A DNA stretch of 49,361 bases from Parafilimonas terrae (GTDB lineage Bacteria; Bacteroidota; Bacteroidia; Chitinophagales; Chitinophagaceae). A program made the translations under genes and the position numbers. A model generated the notes under the pieces. It did no database searches. It had not been told where the DNA came from and worked only from the letters and a program-made list of their open reading frames with translations. Position 1 is the stretch's first letter; the number at the start of each line of letters is the position of its first letter. This document shows, in pieces, positions 40,450 to 48,597 of the stretch. The DNA lies in NCBI RefSeq assembly GCF_900115755.1, contig NZ_FOXQ01000019.1:1-49361 (forward strand), in the 5' to 3' direction.

Positions 40450-41319
40450 ATGGAAAATCCCCTTGGGCAATATCCTAAACCGCCCCAGCCTGAACAGCAA
40501 CAACCGGTACCGGGCAAGGAAAGTGAAATGCAGCCGAAAGTTGATCACGGCGAAACTTCTTATAAAGGTTCCGGAAAACTTAAGGGCAGAAAGGCTGTTA
40601 TTACCGGCGCAGATTCAGGCATCGGGCGTGCCGTGGCTATTGCTTTTGCCCGTGAAGGCGCAGATGTGCTTATCTCTTATCTTAATGAACATGAAGATGC
40701 AAAAGAAACAGAAAAATGGGTAAACGAAGCAGGCAGGAAAGCCGTGCTTATGCCGGGCGATATACAGGAGGAAGTGCATTGCCGGCAAATTATTGAACGT
40801 GCAGTTAAAGAACTTGGCGGTATAGATATTCTTGTAAACAATGCCGCGTTCCAGATGTCGCACAAATCTATACAGGAACTGTCTGCGGAAGAAATAGACC
40901 GCACATTCAGAACAAATGTTTTTGCTATGTTTTATTTATGCCGGTTAGCGGAACCGCATCTCAGGCCAGGCAGCACAGTTGTAAACACAACATCTATCAA
41001 TGCTTATAAGCCTTCGCCGGGCTTGCTTGCGTATGCAGCAACAAAAGGTGCTATACAAAATTTCACCGCAGCGCTTGGCCAGCTTTGGGCCGAAAAAGGT
41101 ATAAGGGTAAATTGTGTTGCGCCCGGCCCCGTATGGACACCGCTCATTCCTTCTACCATGCCTCCTGAAAAAGTAAAAAATTTTGGAAAGAATGTGCCTT
41201 TAAAACGTGCGGCACAACCTGCAGAACTGGCGCCGGCTTACGTATTGCTTGCATCGCAGGAATCAAGTTATATGACGAGCTCAACTATACAGGTAACAGG
41301 CGGCAGCCCCACAATTTAA
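40450..41319 (+). CDS. Short-chain dehydrogenase of the YghA/GSP39 type
   Basis: Start at ATG 40450 (MENPLGQYPKPPQPEQ, 289 residues), the characteristic start of the YghA/YdaD-like family; further upstream codons to ATG 40420 are possible but less family-like. The Rossmann motif VITGADSGIG lies near residues 50-60, LVNNAAF near 130, then the catalytic Ser (VVNTTSINAY) with Tyr and Lys in LLAYAATKGAI. It uses NAD(P)H; the substrate is unknown, and the family belongs to the general stress protein group. A tiny hydrophilic protein gene follows, supporting a stress role. Confidence 0.9.
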   Translation: MENPLGQYPKPPQPEQQQPVPGKESEMQPKVDHGETSYKGSGKLKGRKAVITGADSGIGRAVAIAFAREGADVLISYLNEHEDAKETEKWVNEAGRKAVLMPGDIQEEVHCRQIIERAVKELGGIDILVNNAAFQMSHKSIQELSAEEIDRTFRTNVFAMFYLCRLAEPHLRPGSTVVNTTSINAYKPSPGLLAYAATKGAIQNFTAALGQLWAEKGIRVNCVAPGPVWTPLIPSTMPPEKVKNFGKNVPLKRAAQPAELAPAYVLLASQESSYMTSSTIQVTGGSPTI

Positions 41320-41426
41320 TTTCTTATTCATTAAGGAATAAACTTCGGCGGTTACAATATATTTTTTCATCGCAGCTTTTATTCTGCGCGTTCCATTGAT
41401 TTATAAAACATGCATTAAAAAATGTT

Positions 41427-41642
41427 ATGAATAAAGAAGATAAAAAAGATGACTATCAAAAAACACAGGCTGCAAGTTCGCCTGGTAAGTTAGGTGAAGA
41501 AGTGAACAGGAATAAACAGCATAAGGACACGACTAAGGCTGAAAAGAGTATTCATAAAACAGCGCAGCAGGAGGGGTTGAACGAAGAAAAATCGCAGGGT
41601 GATGCAGGCGCTTTTGAAGGCCTTGACAATATGGAGAAATAA
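41427..41642 (+). CDS. Small hydrophilic stress-type protein
   Basis: 71 residues made mostly of Lys, Glu, Gln, Asp and Asn with no hydrophobic core (MNKEDKKDDYQKTQAASSPG at the start, GDAGAFEGLDNMEK at the end). It resembles hydrophilin-like small proteins found near general stress genes in Bacteroidota. The location just after the YghA-like dehydrogenase suggests coregulation. No family domain assigned. Confidence 0.55.
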   Translation: MNKEDKKDDYQKTQAASSPGKLGEEVNRNKQHKDTTKAEKSIHKTAQQEGLNEEKSQGDAGAFEGLDNMEK

Positions 41643-41808
41643 AAGTTAGCTTTGGTTTTGATTGCAGCATTTAATAATTAAACGTTGCCTTCAATCCAAT
41701 CATAAATCTGGTGCATAAATTTCACAAACGATGGGAAAATAATTCCTTTAATGAAATCATTTTTTAAGCCACCATTTTCCTCATGAAGTTTTTTTGCTGT
41801 ATGATAAA

Positions 41809-41946
41809 ATGATTGTTATAAAGACGAATATAAAAAGAAACCAATCTCAAGCATATCCCCAAATAAACACAACCAAAAGGCCTGAAAACAAAGACAATCA
41901 CGAGAGCCTTGAAGGCGAAGAGCAACTCAACCGGCACAAAAAATAA
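41809..41946 (+). CDS. Very short hydrophilic protein (45 aa)
   Basis: An ATG at 41809 opens 45 codons ending TAA at 41944-41946. The product (MIVIKTNIKRNQSQAYPQIN onward, ending EGEEQLNRHKK) is hydrophilic. The C-terminal KDNHESLEGEEQ resembles the KDNRDSRSGEEQ-type segment seen in small Bacteroidota stress proteins. It lies on the same strand as the YghA-like and 71-residue genes. Translation is plausible but unproven. A minus-strand open frame through the same bases is judged its shadow. Confidence 0.4.
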   Translation: MIVIKTNIKRNQSQAYPQINTTKRPENKDNHESLEGEEQLNRHKK

Positions 41947-42000
41947 ATGCAATTGCAATCATAACTTAAACAATGCTTCCGGATAAATATGTTGTATTGA

Positions 42001-42405
42001 TTATTGATTCGGGCAGTTGAACATCCAGTGTTTGCCGAACTTATCTTCCAGTGAGCCAAACCATCCAAAAAATGCCTGTTGCAGGGGCTGTTCTATTTTT
42101 CCTCCTTGTGAAAATTTTTCGAATAGCGTTTTTATTTCCTGTTCGTCTTTACAGGTAAGTGCAAGATATACTGTATTACCCTCCACAGGTTGTGTGGGCG
42201 CCATATCAGATCCCATAATTTCAATGGTGCTGCTTTTTAAATGAGCGTGCATTACCTGGTTATGTAAATGCGCCGGCATTTGATCTTTTGCCGGTGAAGC
42301 TCCTGCTGTTTGTATGCTGAGTTCGCCATCAAAAATTCCTTTGTAGAAATTCATTGCTTCTGTGCATTTGCCATAAAAATTCAGGTAAGGCGTTAACGTT
42401 GCCAT
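42001..42405 (-). CDS. VOC-superfamily (PhnB-like glyoxalase fold) protein
   Basis: 134 residues. The pattern TPYLNFYGKCTEAMNFYKGIF at the N-terminus and DKFGKHWMFNCPNQ at the C-terminus matches PhnB-like VOC proteins. The fold binds metal or small ligands; whether it acts as a resistance or metabolic protein is unknown. It is the last of three related VOC genes on the minus strand, after an SRPBCC gene. Confidence 0.85.
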   Translation of the reverse strand: MATLTPYLNFYGKCTEAMNFYKGIFDGELSIQTAGASPAKDQMPAHLHNQVMHAHLKSSTIEIMGSDMAPTQPVEGNTVYLALTCKDEQEIKTLFEKFSQGGKIEQPLQQAFFGWFGSLEDKFGKHWMFNCPNQ

Positions 42406-42476
42406 GATGTTTATTTTTTAATCGTTATAAATGATTATTTGAAAATTATTGCCCGGGTGTTTATACATGTTTGTTG

Positions 42477-42896
42477 CTATTTTATTTCTTCTCTGTTGTA
42501 ATTAAGTATCCACGTATTACCATATTTGTCTGTTAAGCCACCAAACAATACGTTCCAGAATGTATTTTCCAAAGGATGTGTTTGTTCGCCACCCTGTGAA
42601 AGCTTTTTATAACATTCCCGTATCTCTTTTTCACTTGAACAGGTAAGCACAAGTGAGACGGCATTGCCTTTTAACAGGCCGCTTTCGTTAATCATATCTG
42701 TGCCCATTAATACAAATTCCTTATTTGCCAGTACAGCATGAAGAATACATTTCTTCATTTTTTCGGGCATTGTTTCTGATAGCGGCGATTCGCCAACCGT
42801 TTGAAAACTAAGTTCACCGCCAAGGCATTTTTTATAGAATATCATTGCTTCACGGCAATTGCCGTTGAAGTATAGGTATGAGTGAATGGTTTTCAT
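42477..42896 (-). CDS. VOC-superfamily (PhnB-like) protein
   Basis: 139 residues, same fold and layout as its downstream neighbour: HSYLYFNGNCREAMIFYKKCLGGELSFQTVGESPLS at the N-terminus, and GGLTDKYGNTWILNYN at the C-terminus. Similar in length to the gene at 42001, suggesting tandem duplication followed by divergence. It lies 71 bases upstream of that gene. Ligand unknown. Confidence 0.85.
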   Translation of the reverse strand: MKTIHSYLYFNGNCREAMIFYKKCLGGELSFQTVGESPLSETMPEKMKKCILHAVLANKEFVLMGTDMINESGLLKGNAVSLVLTCSSEKEIRECYKKLSQGGEQTHPLENTFWNVLFGGLTDKYGNTWILNYNREEIK

Positions 42897-42914
42897 TTCA
42901 GATTATTACAACAG

Positions 42915-43382
42915 CTATTTTTCTTCCAGGTCAGCGATGATTATTTTTTTCATTTTCAGCATTGCTTTGAATGCATATTCCTGTTTTGCTTTTTCTTTAT
43001 GATTTTCCAATTTGTAAAGCTGTTCGGGTATCACCTGCCAGGATAGGCCGTATTTATCCTTGCACCATCCGCATGGCCCTTCGCTGCCGCCTTTTGCAGT
43101 AAGCGCTTTCCAGTAATAATCCACCTCTTCCTGGTTTTTGCATATAATAGCAAAAGACACAGCTTCGTTAAATTTAAACATCGGGCCTGCAGCCAGTATC
43201 TGAAATTTCATACCTAGCAATTCCATTTCAGCCACATCAAAATCACCACTTGGCGATCCTGAATTTTTATAGGCTTTATAAGAAACCAGTTTGCCATTCT
43301 TAAAAATGGACAGATAATATTTCGCTGCTTTTTTTGCGTCTTTTTCTATCCATAAACATGGCGCTATTTTTTGCTTTGCCAT
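42915..43382 (-). CDS. VOC-superfamily protein of the 3-demethylubiquinone methyltransferase-like PhnB type
   Basis: 155 residues. The core IAPCLWIEKDAKKAAKYYLSIFKNGKL, then EGPCGWCKDKYGLSWQVIPEQL, matches the PhnB-like family annotated in databases as 3-demethylubiquinone-9 3-methyltransferase. That name is a misnomer: no SAM-binding motif is present. Starts 55 bases downstream of the SRPBCC gene stop and is cotranscribed with it. Confidence 0.85.
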   Translation of the reverse strand: MAKQKIAPCLWIEKDAKKAAKYYLSIFKNGKLVSYKAYKNSGSPSGDFDVAEMELLGMKFQILAAGPMFKFNEAVSFAIICKNQEEVDYYWKALTAKGGSEGPCGWCKDKYGLSWQVIPEQLYKLENHKEKAKQEYAFKAMLKMKKIIIADLEEK

Positions 43383-43437
43383 TTTTTTTAAGTTTTAAAA
43401 TGAATGAATATTATTTACTGAATTTGCTTCGCTTATA

Positions 43438-43887
43438 TTATGCATCAGGTATATTAGGTTCCACCAGTCTTTTTAATTTGTCTAATGATTCCTGCCATCC
43501 CAAATAACACATCTCCGCCGGTATTGCTGAAGGAATTCCTTCCTGTGTAGCTATTAGTTCTGTGCCACATAATACCGCCCTTAATTTTATGGTTGTGATC
43601 ATTTCGCCGGGAAGGTTAGGATCATCAAACTTGTCTGTATATTTCAGCAATTCGTTGGGAATAATTTCTATGTATTCGCCGCCAAAAGAATGGCCATTCC
43701 CCGTTGAGAAATTGATAAAAGACATTTTGTAAACGCCTCCTGTTTTCACGTTCATCTCATGCACTTTGGCAACAAAACCATAAGGTGGCAGCCATGAGGC
43801 AAATGCATCCGCATCAGTAAAAGCCCTGAATACTTTTTCAGGTGGTGCTGCTAAAATTCTGTGTAGTCGTACATTGTAAGTTGACAT
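43438..43887 (-). CDS. SRPBCC/AHSA1-domain protein
   Basis: 149 residues with the Bet v1-like AHSA1 fold: VRLHRILAAPPEKVFRAFTDADAFASWLPPYGF at the N-terminus, and GWQESLDKLKRLVEP at the C-terminal helix. Members carry a hydrophobic ligand cavity; some act as activators of HSP90, but in bacteria the ligand is mostly unknown. First gene of a minus-strand block with three VOC genes. The GlxA-type regulator gene lies divergently upstream and is the obvious candidate regulator. Confidence 0.88.
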   Translation of the reverse strand: MSTYNVRLHRILAAPPEKVFRAFTDADAFASWLPPYGFVAKVHEMNVKTGGVYKMSFINFSTGNGHSFGGEYIEIIPNELLKYTDKFDDPNLPGEMITTIKLRAVLCGTELIATQEGIPSAIPAEMCYLGWQESLDKLKRLVEPNIPDA

Positions 43888-43968
43888 GTTCTAAAATTTT
43901 AAATTGTTGTTTAATAAATTGACAACACAAAAATGGTAATCAAAAATGATATTAAAAGGTGGCATACA

Positions 43969-43996
43969 TGACAGTTTAGAGGGTAAATTGTGACAG
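43969..43996. promoter_or_regulatory. Direct repeats between SRPBCC and GlxA-type regulator genes
   Basis: TGACAG occurs at 43969-43974 and 43991-43996, 22 bases apart, about two helical turns. Between them CAGTTTA and TAAATTG form an imperfect inverted repeat. Position between divergent genes fits a regulator-binding site, but this is inferred only from layout. Confidence 0.35.
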
Positions 43997-44017
43997 GAAA
44001 CAGGTTATCTTTATTTC

Positions 44018-45013
44018 ATGAAAAAAGTATCCATCCTGGTGCCTGAATCTTCTGTGATGCAGGCTATTGCTGACCCGCAGTATTTATTTACCACGGTAAA
44101 CCAGTTTTTAATTTCTGCTGGAAAAGAACCTTTATTTGATGTGGAACTTGTGGGCGTAAAAAAAGAAGTGAAGCTGAATAACGGATTGTTTTCGGTGCAT
44201 ACAAACAGGCAGTTAAAAGAAGTAAACAAAACCGATCTGGTTTTTATTCCTGCACTGTTTGGCGATATGCCAGCCGCCGTTGCAAAAAACAAAGCGGCCG
44301 TGCCGTGGATAGTGGAGCAATATAATAATGGTGCAGAAGTGGCGTCACTTTGCGTGGGCGCTTTTTTATTGGCTTCAACAGGTTTATTAAATGGAAAAAA
44401 ATGTTCAACGCATTGGGGTTTTCAAAATGAGTTCAGGGAAATGTATCCTGATATAGAAGTAGTGGAAGGCAATATTGTAACGGAAGAAAAAAGGCTTTAT
44501 TCCAGTGGCGGCGCCAACTCTTACTGGAATTTGCTTTTGCACCTTGTGGAGAAATATACGAACAGGGAAACTGCCATTCTTGCTTCAAAATATTTTGCTA
44601 TTGATATTGACAGGGACAGCCAGGCTACTTTTGCGATGTTTAAAGGACAAAAAAATCATACGGATAAAGAAATACTGAAAGCGCAGGAATACATTGAAAA
44701 GAATATACATGAAAAAATTTCTACCAATGAACTGGCAAAAATAACAGCAATAGGCCGCCGCACATTTGAAAGAAGATTCAGGCAGGCCACCAGCAATTCT
44801 GTATTGGAATATATTCAGCGGATTAAAATAGAAGCAGCAAAAAAGCAATTTGAAACGAGCCGGAAAAATATCAATGAAGTAATGTATGATGTGGGTTATA
44901 CAGATACTAAAGCATTCCGCGACTTATTCAAAAAACTAACGGGCCTTTCGCCAATTGAGTACCGGAATAAATATAACAAGATGGTGATAGCAAAGCCTGA
45001 ATACATTTCATGA
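44018..45013 (+). CDS. GlxA-type transcriptional regulator (DJ-1/PfpI + AraC HTH)
   Basis: 331 residues. The N-terminal 190 are a DJ-1/PfpI fold with the elbow ASLCVGAFLLASTGLLNGK (residues 110-128, Cys at 113). The C-terminal 100 residues are an AraC HTH: ISTNELAKITAIGRRTFERRF, then VMYDVGYTDTKAFRDLFKKLTGLSP. Such regulators sense small carbonyl- or amide-containing ligands and act on nearby genes. It is divergent from the SRPBCC-VOC block and probably controls it. Confidence 0.9.
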   Translation: MKKVSILVPESSVMQAIADPQYLFTTVNQFLISAGKEPLFDVELVGVKKEVKLNNGLFSVHTNRQLKEVNKTDLVFIPALFGDMPAAVAKNKAAVPWIVEQYNNGAEVASLCVGAFLLASTGLLNGKKCSTHWGFQNEFREMYPDIEVVEGNIVTEEKRLYSSGGANSYWNLLLHLVEKYTNRETAILASKYFAIDIDRDSQATFAMFKGQKNHTDKEILKAQEYIEKNIHEKISTNELAKITAIGRRTFERRFRQATSNSVLEYIQRIKIEAAKKQFETSRKNINEVMYDVGYTDTKAFRDLFKKLTGLSPIEYRNKYNKMVIAKPEYIS

Positions 45014-45145
45014 AAAGAAAGGTTATTATGCGCTTGAACATTGAACGTTAGGTAAAATAAATTGCATCGTTTGCAAACATCTAAGGGCATCCATCTTTCA
45101 CTTTGGTTTTGTAATAAGAAAGATTTTTGAATTTATGCAAAGAGA

Positions 45146-45580
45146 TTACAGCGTTTCGTTCCCTGGCGATATATTGAGTGCAATGAATGCAGCGCAGTAT
45201 TGTTTAATTAAATCCCTTACAGTACGAAATTGCTGCATGATCTCATCTTTCGTTCCCATAGCTTTTGCCGGATCAGGAAAATTATGGTGAAACCTTTTTG
45301 CAGTTGATGGAAATACCGGGCATCTTTCTTTTGCATTATCACAAACTGTAATTACATAATCAAAGCTGATATTATGAAACCGGCTTACGTTTTTAGATGT
45401 ATTATGTGAAATATCAATGCCATCTTCTTTCATTACTTCAACCGCTTTTGGATTAACGCCATGCCTTTCCACACCCGCACTGAATACTTCAGCTTTATTG
45501 CCTGCAAAATGTTTTAAATAGCCTTCCGCCATCTGGCTGCGGCAACTGTTGCCTGTGCATAGTACTAATATTTTTTTCAT
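45146..45580 (-). CDS. arsC: Arsenate reductase, low-molecular-weight phosphatase type
   Basis: Start at ATG 45580, 144 residues, leaving 5 bases after the arsM stop; the open frame extends six codons further into arsM from a non-ATG. The P-loop CTGNSCRS (C8 nucleophile) defines the phosphatase-like fold. A Cys pair in TVCDNAKERCPVFP supplies the thiols for arsenate reduction with thioredoxin, as in ArsC of Gram-positive type. SAGVERHGVNPKAVEVMKEDGIDISHNTSK is the conserved middle. Last gene of the arsenic operon. Confidence 0.92.
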   Translation of the reverse strand: MKKILVLCTGNSCRSQMAEGYLKHFAGNKAEVFSAGVERHGVNPKAVEVMKEDGIDISHNTSKNVSRFHNISFDYVITVCDNAKERCPVFPSTAKRFHHNFPDPAKAMGTKDEIMQQFRTVRDLIKQYCAAFIALNISPGNETL

Positions 45581-45585
45581 ATAGA

Positions 45586-46431
45586 TTAATTGCAGCAATC
45601 AGTATCGCAACAAGCTTTTTGTTTCAACGGCTTTTCAGCATATACTGTAATGCTTGTGATGCCGGCAGCAGATTGTTTAAATGCCTTAAGCTTTTCCGCT
45701 GATAAATATTGTTGCAAAATATCATCGGGAATAACGATTGCCTTATTTTTTTGAACAATAATATTTTCAAAACCGTTGGACTCTATTAATTCAAGATACG
45801 CCTGCTTTTGAATAGCGCCGGTCACGCAGCCGGCATACATTTCAGCCGCCTGTTTAATTTCTTTTGGTAATTCACCTTCCAAAACAATATCGGATATAGA
45901 AAAATGGCCGCCTGGTTTTAATACCCTGTACATTTCTTTCATTACGCCATCCTTATTGGGAACAAGATTTAAAACACAATTGCTCACTATTACATCAGCA
46001 ATATTTCCGCCTGCAGGTATATCCTCAATATCACCCTGCCTGAATTCAACATTATTAAAGCCTCTTGTTTCTGCATTTTGCCTCGCCCGTTCAATCATAG
46101 CCGGTGTAAAATCTATACCGATAACCTTACCGGTTTCACCTGTTTCATGCCGTGCAATAAAAACATCATTGCCTGCACCGCTTCCCAAATCAATTACAAT
46201 ATCTCCTTTTTTTATTTTGGCAAATTGTGTTGGCAAGCCACAGCCTAAGCCTAAATCCGCATCTGCATTATAACCTTCCACTGAGCTATAATCATCACTC
46301 ATAATGTTATACACTTCGGTTGAGCAGCCGCCAGAGCCGCAACATGAACTTTGATTGGTTTCTTTGTCCTGCAAAGCAATTTCGCTGTATTTCTGCTTTA
46401 CGATTTCTTTTAACTGTTTCTGTGTTTCCAT
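45586..46431 (-). CDS. arsM: Arsenite S-adenosylmethionine methyltransferase
   Basis: 281 residues. The SAM site is VIDLGSGAGND (near 79-89) with acidic partner GIDFTPAMIERAR. As(III)-binding cysteines are SSCCGSGGC at the start and CVLNL and CVTG in the middle, plus ACCDTDCC at the C-terminus. It methylates arsenite to volatile or exportable species. It is preceded by an ArsR-type palindrome (46450-46465), 19 bases before the start, suggesting a second operator. It is followed after 5 bases by arsC. Confidence 0.94.
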   Translation of the reverse strand: METQKQLKEIVKQKYSEIALQDKETNQSSCCGSGGCSTEVYNIMSDDYSSVEGYNADADLGLGCGLPTQFAKIKKGDIVIDLGSGAGNDVFIARHETGETGKVIGIDFTPAMIERARQNAETRGFNNVEFRQGDIEDIPAGGNIADVIVSNCVLNLVPNKDGVMKEMYRVLKPGGHFSISDIVLEGELPKEIKQAAEMYAGCVTGAIQKQAYLELIESNGFENIIVQKNKAIVIPDDILQQYLSAEKLKAFKQSAAGITSITVYAEKPLKQKACCDTDCCN

Positions 46432-46449
46432 ATTTGTATGTTTTTATTT

Positions 46450-46465
46450 ATCGTTATATTACGAT
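46450..46465. promoter_or_regulatory. Second ArsR-type operator (arsM)
   Basis: ATCGTTATATTACGAT, an imperfect 16-bp palindrome, matches ATCGCAATATTACGAT upstream of arsR at 14 of 16 bases. It lies directly upstream of arsM, inside the operon. Confidence 0.6.
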
Positions 46466-46483
46466 GTTTTAAATCAAAAAAAA

Positions 46484-46825
46484 TCAAATATTTATATTCG
46501 TATCAATAAAAGGCTTTACATTATCAGGTCCTTCAATTTCCAGCTTTAAAACTTTATTGTCAATGTCTTTCGTCACATGAAAATTTAAAAAACTGCAGCA
46601 TTCTCTTTCTTTTTCGATGAAGAAGGCAATTTGTTTTTCTGTTTCTTCATTCATTACAAAATCAAAACGGTAACCGTTTGCCAGCTCGGTTTTTGAAATT
46701 CTTTTTTTATTTAGTGCTGCAAAAATTGTTGCCTTACGTTTTTTAAGCTTCCGGCAGCTTAACGTACAGGTTAGTGGAGGAGCAGCCTTTTCAGAAGTAA
46801 TGAAATTCAACTCATTGTTTTTCAT
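46484..46825 (-). CDS. Cys-containing protein of arsenic/mercury operons
   Basis: Start at ATG 46825 with ATGA overlap of the arsR stop, 113 residues. The sequence [21 protein letters not shown] and [30 protein letters not shown] matches an uncharacterised family seen beside arsR/arsM and mer genes. Four cysteines, C20 and C24 near the N-terminus and a CC pair near the middle (ECC), may bind As(III) or Hg(II). Function not established; a metal chaperone is a plausible guess. Confidence 0.7.
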   Translation of the reverse strand: MKNNELNFITSEKAAPPLTCTLSCRKLKKRKATIFAALNKKRISKTELANGYRFDFVMNEETEKQIAFFIEKERECCSFLNFHVTKDIDNKVLKLEIEGPDNVKPFIDTNINI

Positions 46826-47157
46826 AAACAACAATTTTCAAGGGTTTCCTTATAATTATTAAATAACGTGTTGAAGCACAATTGGGCTGCCTTCCATTCC
46901 TTTTCATTGATGCAGTAACAAACTTTCACGCCTTCTGTTTCACCTTTTATTAATCCTGCCTCTTTTAATTCTTTCAAATGTTGCGAAACGGTACTTTGTG
47001 ATAGTGGTAATTCTTCAACAATATCTCCACACATGCAGGATTTTTTTTTACTAAGAAACTGTAAAATAGCAACCCTTGCCGGATGTGCCAATGCTTTTGC
47101 ATATTTTGAGATGCGATTGTGTTTTACTGAAAATTCTTCGTGTTTACCTGCGCCCAT
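46822..47157 (-). CDS. arsR: ArsR-family metalloregulator
   Basis: 111 residues. Winged helix: [57 protein letters not shown]. The metal-site segment is SCMCGD (CxC) in place of the classical ELCVCDL, and there is a C-terminal CC pair. It represses the operon until As(III) binds. The stop codon overlaps the next start. A matching operator is directly upstream at 47168-47183. Confidence 0.93.
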   Translation of the reverse strand: MGAGKHEEFSVKHNRISKYAKALAHPARVAILQFLSKKKSCMCGDIVEELPLSQSTVSQHLKELKEAGLIKGETEGVKVCYCINEKEWKAAQLCFNTLFNNYKETLENCCL

Positions 47158-47167
47158 AATATTATAA

Positions 47168-47183
47168 ATCGCAATATTACGAT
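47168..47183. promoter_or_regulatory. ArsR-type operator (arsR)
   Basis: ATCGCAATATTACGAT, an imperfect palindrome, 11 bases upstream of the arsR ATG. The same motif recurs at 46450-46465. Confidence 0.65.
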
Positions 47184-47358
47184 ATAAAAAGTGATTGCTA
47201 AAAATTTAATAAAACGGGCATTCGATGTACAGTTGTATAAGGAGGCTAAAATATTTTAATAATATTGAAGTGGCTATTAATTGCTGTAAGCTTTAAAAGT
47301 ATGAGGGTGACACGAAATGGATAAAAGATAGGAAGCCGTTGAAATCATCAGCAGCTTT

Positions 47359-47546
47359 TTATTGTCTTTCCTTCATCAGCTTCTCAATAAGTTCATTTTT
47401 TTCTTTGAGCATGCGTTCGTAGAGTTCTATTTTTTGCTGGTAGAGCTCTACTATTTTTTCAATCGGATTAAATTGATGGTTAACAGGCAAAACATACGCT
47501 TTTTTTCTGTATTTTAGATAAGCAAAACAAGTTCTTTGAATAGCAT
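47359..47546 (-). pseudogene. Fragment of a coiled-coil protein, perhaps an HTH regulator tail
   Basis: The frame FNPIEKIVELYQQKIELYERMLKEKNELIEKLMKERQ at the C-terminus is a leucine-rich coiled coil like the tail of Bacteroidota XRE regulators. The N-terminal part runs into RHS-derived sequence on the other strand without a proper start, so the gene is probably truncated at its 5' end by the RHS fragment. No DNA-binding domain remains. Confidence 0.4.
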
Positions 47547-47555
47547 TCCGGCGGT

Positions 47556-48593
47556 ATGCAGATGCCAATGAGGACGTACACGGCTACAAGTTCTTTGTCT
47601 TACAGGTATGGAATGAACGGGCAGGAAAAATCTACGGAGATAGAGTCAAACGGTAATAGTTATACTGCAGAGTTCTGGCAGTATGATGCAAGGATAGGAA
47701 GAAGATGGAATACGGACCCAGTTAAAAAATATTATGAAAGTCCATATGCGGCTTTTGGGAATAATCCTATTTCATTTACTGATAGAAATGGTGATTACAC
47801 ACTTGATGTGAAATCGAGGGTATTTGATGTTAATGGCAAAAGGAAGGGGCAAAAAGGATTTGATGCAAATAATATGTTGGCTTTATTTTCTGCATATTCG
47901 ATTGAAAAAACAGGAGCAAACGATGCAAATGGCAATCCAACCGAACGTAGATATTCAATTTTTTCAAGTGACTTTAATAATAAATACTCAATTTCTACAG
48001 ACCAGGCTTATGGTTATTTAAATGGAGCGAGAATTTCCAGACTTCCAGCATCAGTAATAGCTATTAATAACAACTCGCCTTTTTTTAATAACGCTATCGC
48101 GACGATTAATATTCAAACGCTTGAATCTTTACGTCAAGAAGCCGTGTCCACGTTAAAGGGCAGATGGCTATCTCCATTAGATTTTGATAAACTTAAGTAT
48201 TTTAATAACGGTAGTAAATATGATATTAAATCTAAACAACTCCGTTCATTTACATATACCTATTTAGAAGGAGTAGGTTTGACAGAATCGGATTACATTG
48301 GGAATGTTTTTTACGGTTCTGTCATAAGCAATTTTGAAAGTCTTAGCTCTGCACTGCATGATGGAGACCTTTTGCAAAGAACAGGTGTTGATGATGTGTT
48401 TGATAGCCATGCAATTATTGTTGGATATAAATTTGGTAAAAAGGCACTTACTTTATCAACTTTTCAATCAGTTCAAAGAGTTCAGTTGGATAAATTTTCA
48501 ACCTCACAAGGACGATATTCTCAACAGTATAATCTTTCAATAAATAAAGGTTCAAAATGGCAAGACCAAACTATTAATACAAACAATTACTAA
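47556..48593 (+). CDS. Orphan RHS repeat C-terminal tip with unrecognised toxin-like domain
   Basis: 345 residues from ATG 47556. Residues 1-80 are RHS core remnant (YRYGMNGQEKSTEIESNG, FWQYDARIGRRWNTDPVKK, YAAFGNNPISFTDRNGD). The large upstream RHS barrel is missing. The next about 265 residues match no family known to me. There is no Cys in the protein. The only two His in the C-terminal part are close: H268 in LHDGD and H285 in FDSHAIIVGY, near several Asp, which could form an active site. The next gene is a candidate immunity protein. The composition is visibly more AT-rich than the neighbours, suggesting transfer. Confidence 0.75.
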   Translation: MQMPMRTYTATSSLSYRYGMNGQEKSTEIESNGNSYTAEFWQYDARIGRRWNTDPVKKYYESPYAAFGNNPISFTDRNGDYTLDVKSRVFDVNGKRKGQKGFDANNMLALFSAYSIEKTGANDANGNPTERRYSIFSSDFNNKYSISTDQAYGYLNGARISRLPASVIAINNNSPFFNNAIATINIQTLESLRQEAVSTLKGRWLSPLDFDKLKYFNNGSKYDIKSKQLRSFTYTYLEGVGLTESDYIGNVFYGSVISNFESLSSALHDGDLLQRTGVDDVFDSHAIIVGYKFGKKALTLSTFQSVQRVQLDKFSTSQGRYSQQYNLSINKGSKWQDQTINTNNY

Positions 48594-48597
48594 AATT

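Noticed and set aside
41764-41958. 64-codon minus-strand hydrophobic frame.
   Set aside because: It is the complement of a more plausible short hydrophilic plus-strand gene, and such hydrophobic frames are expected opposite Lys/Asn-rich coding DNA.
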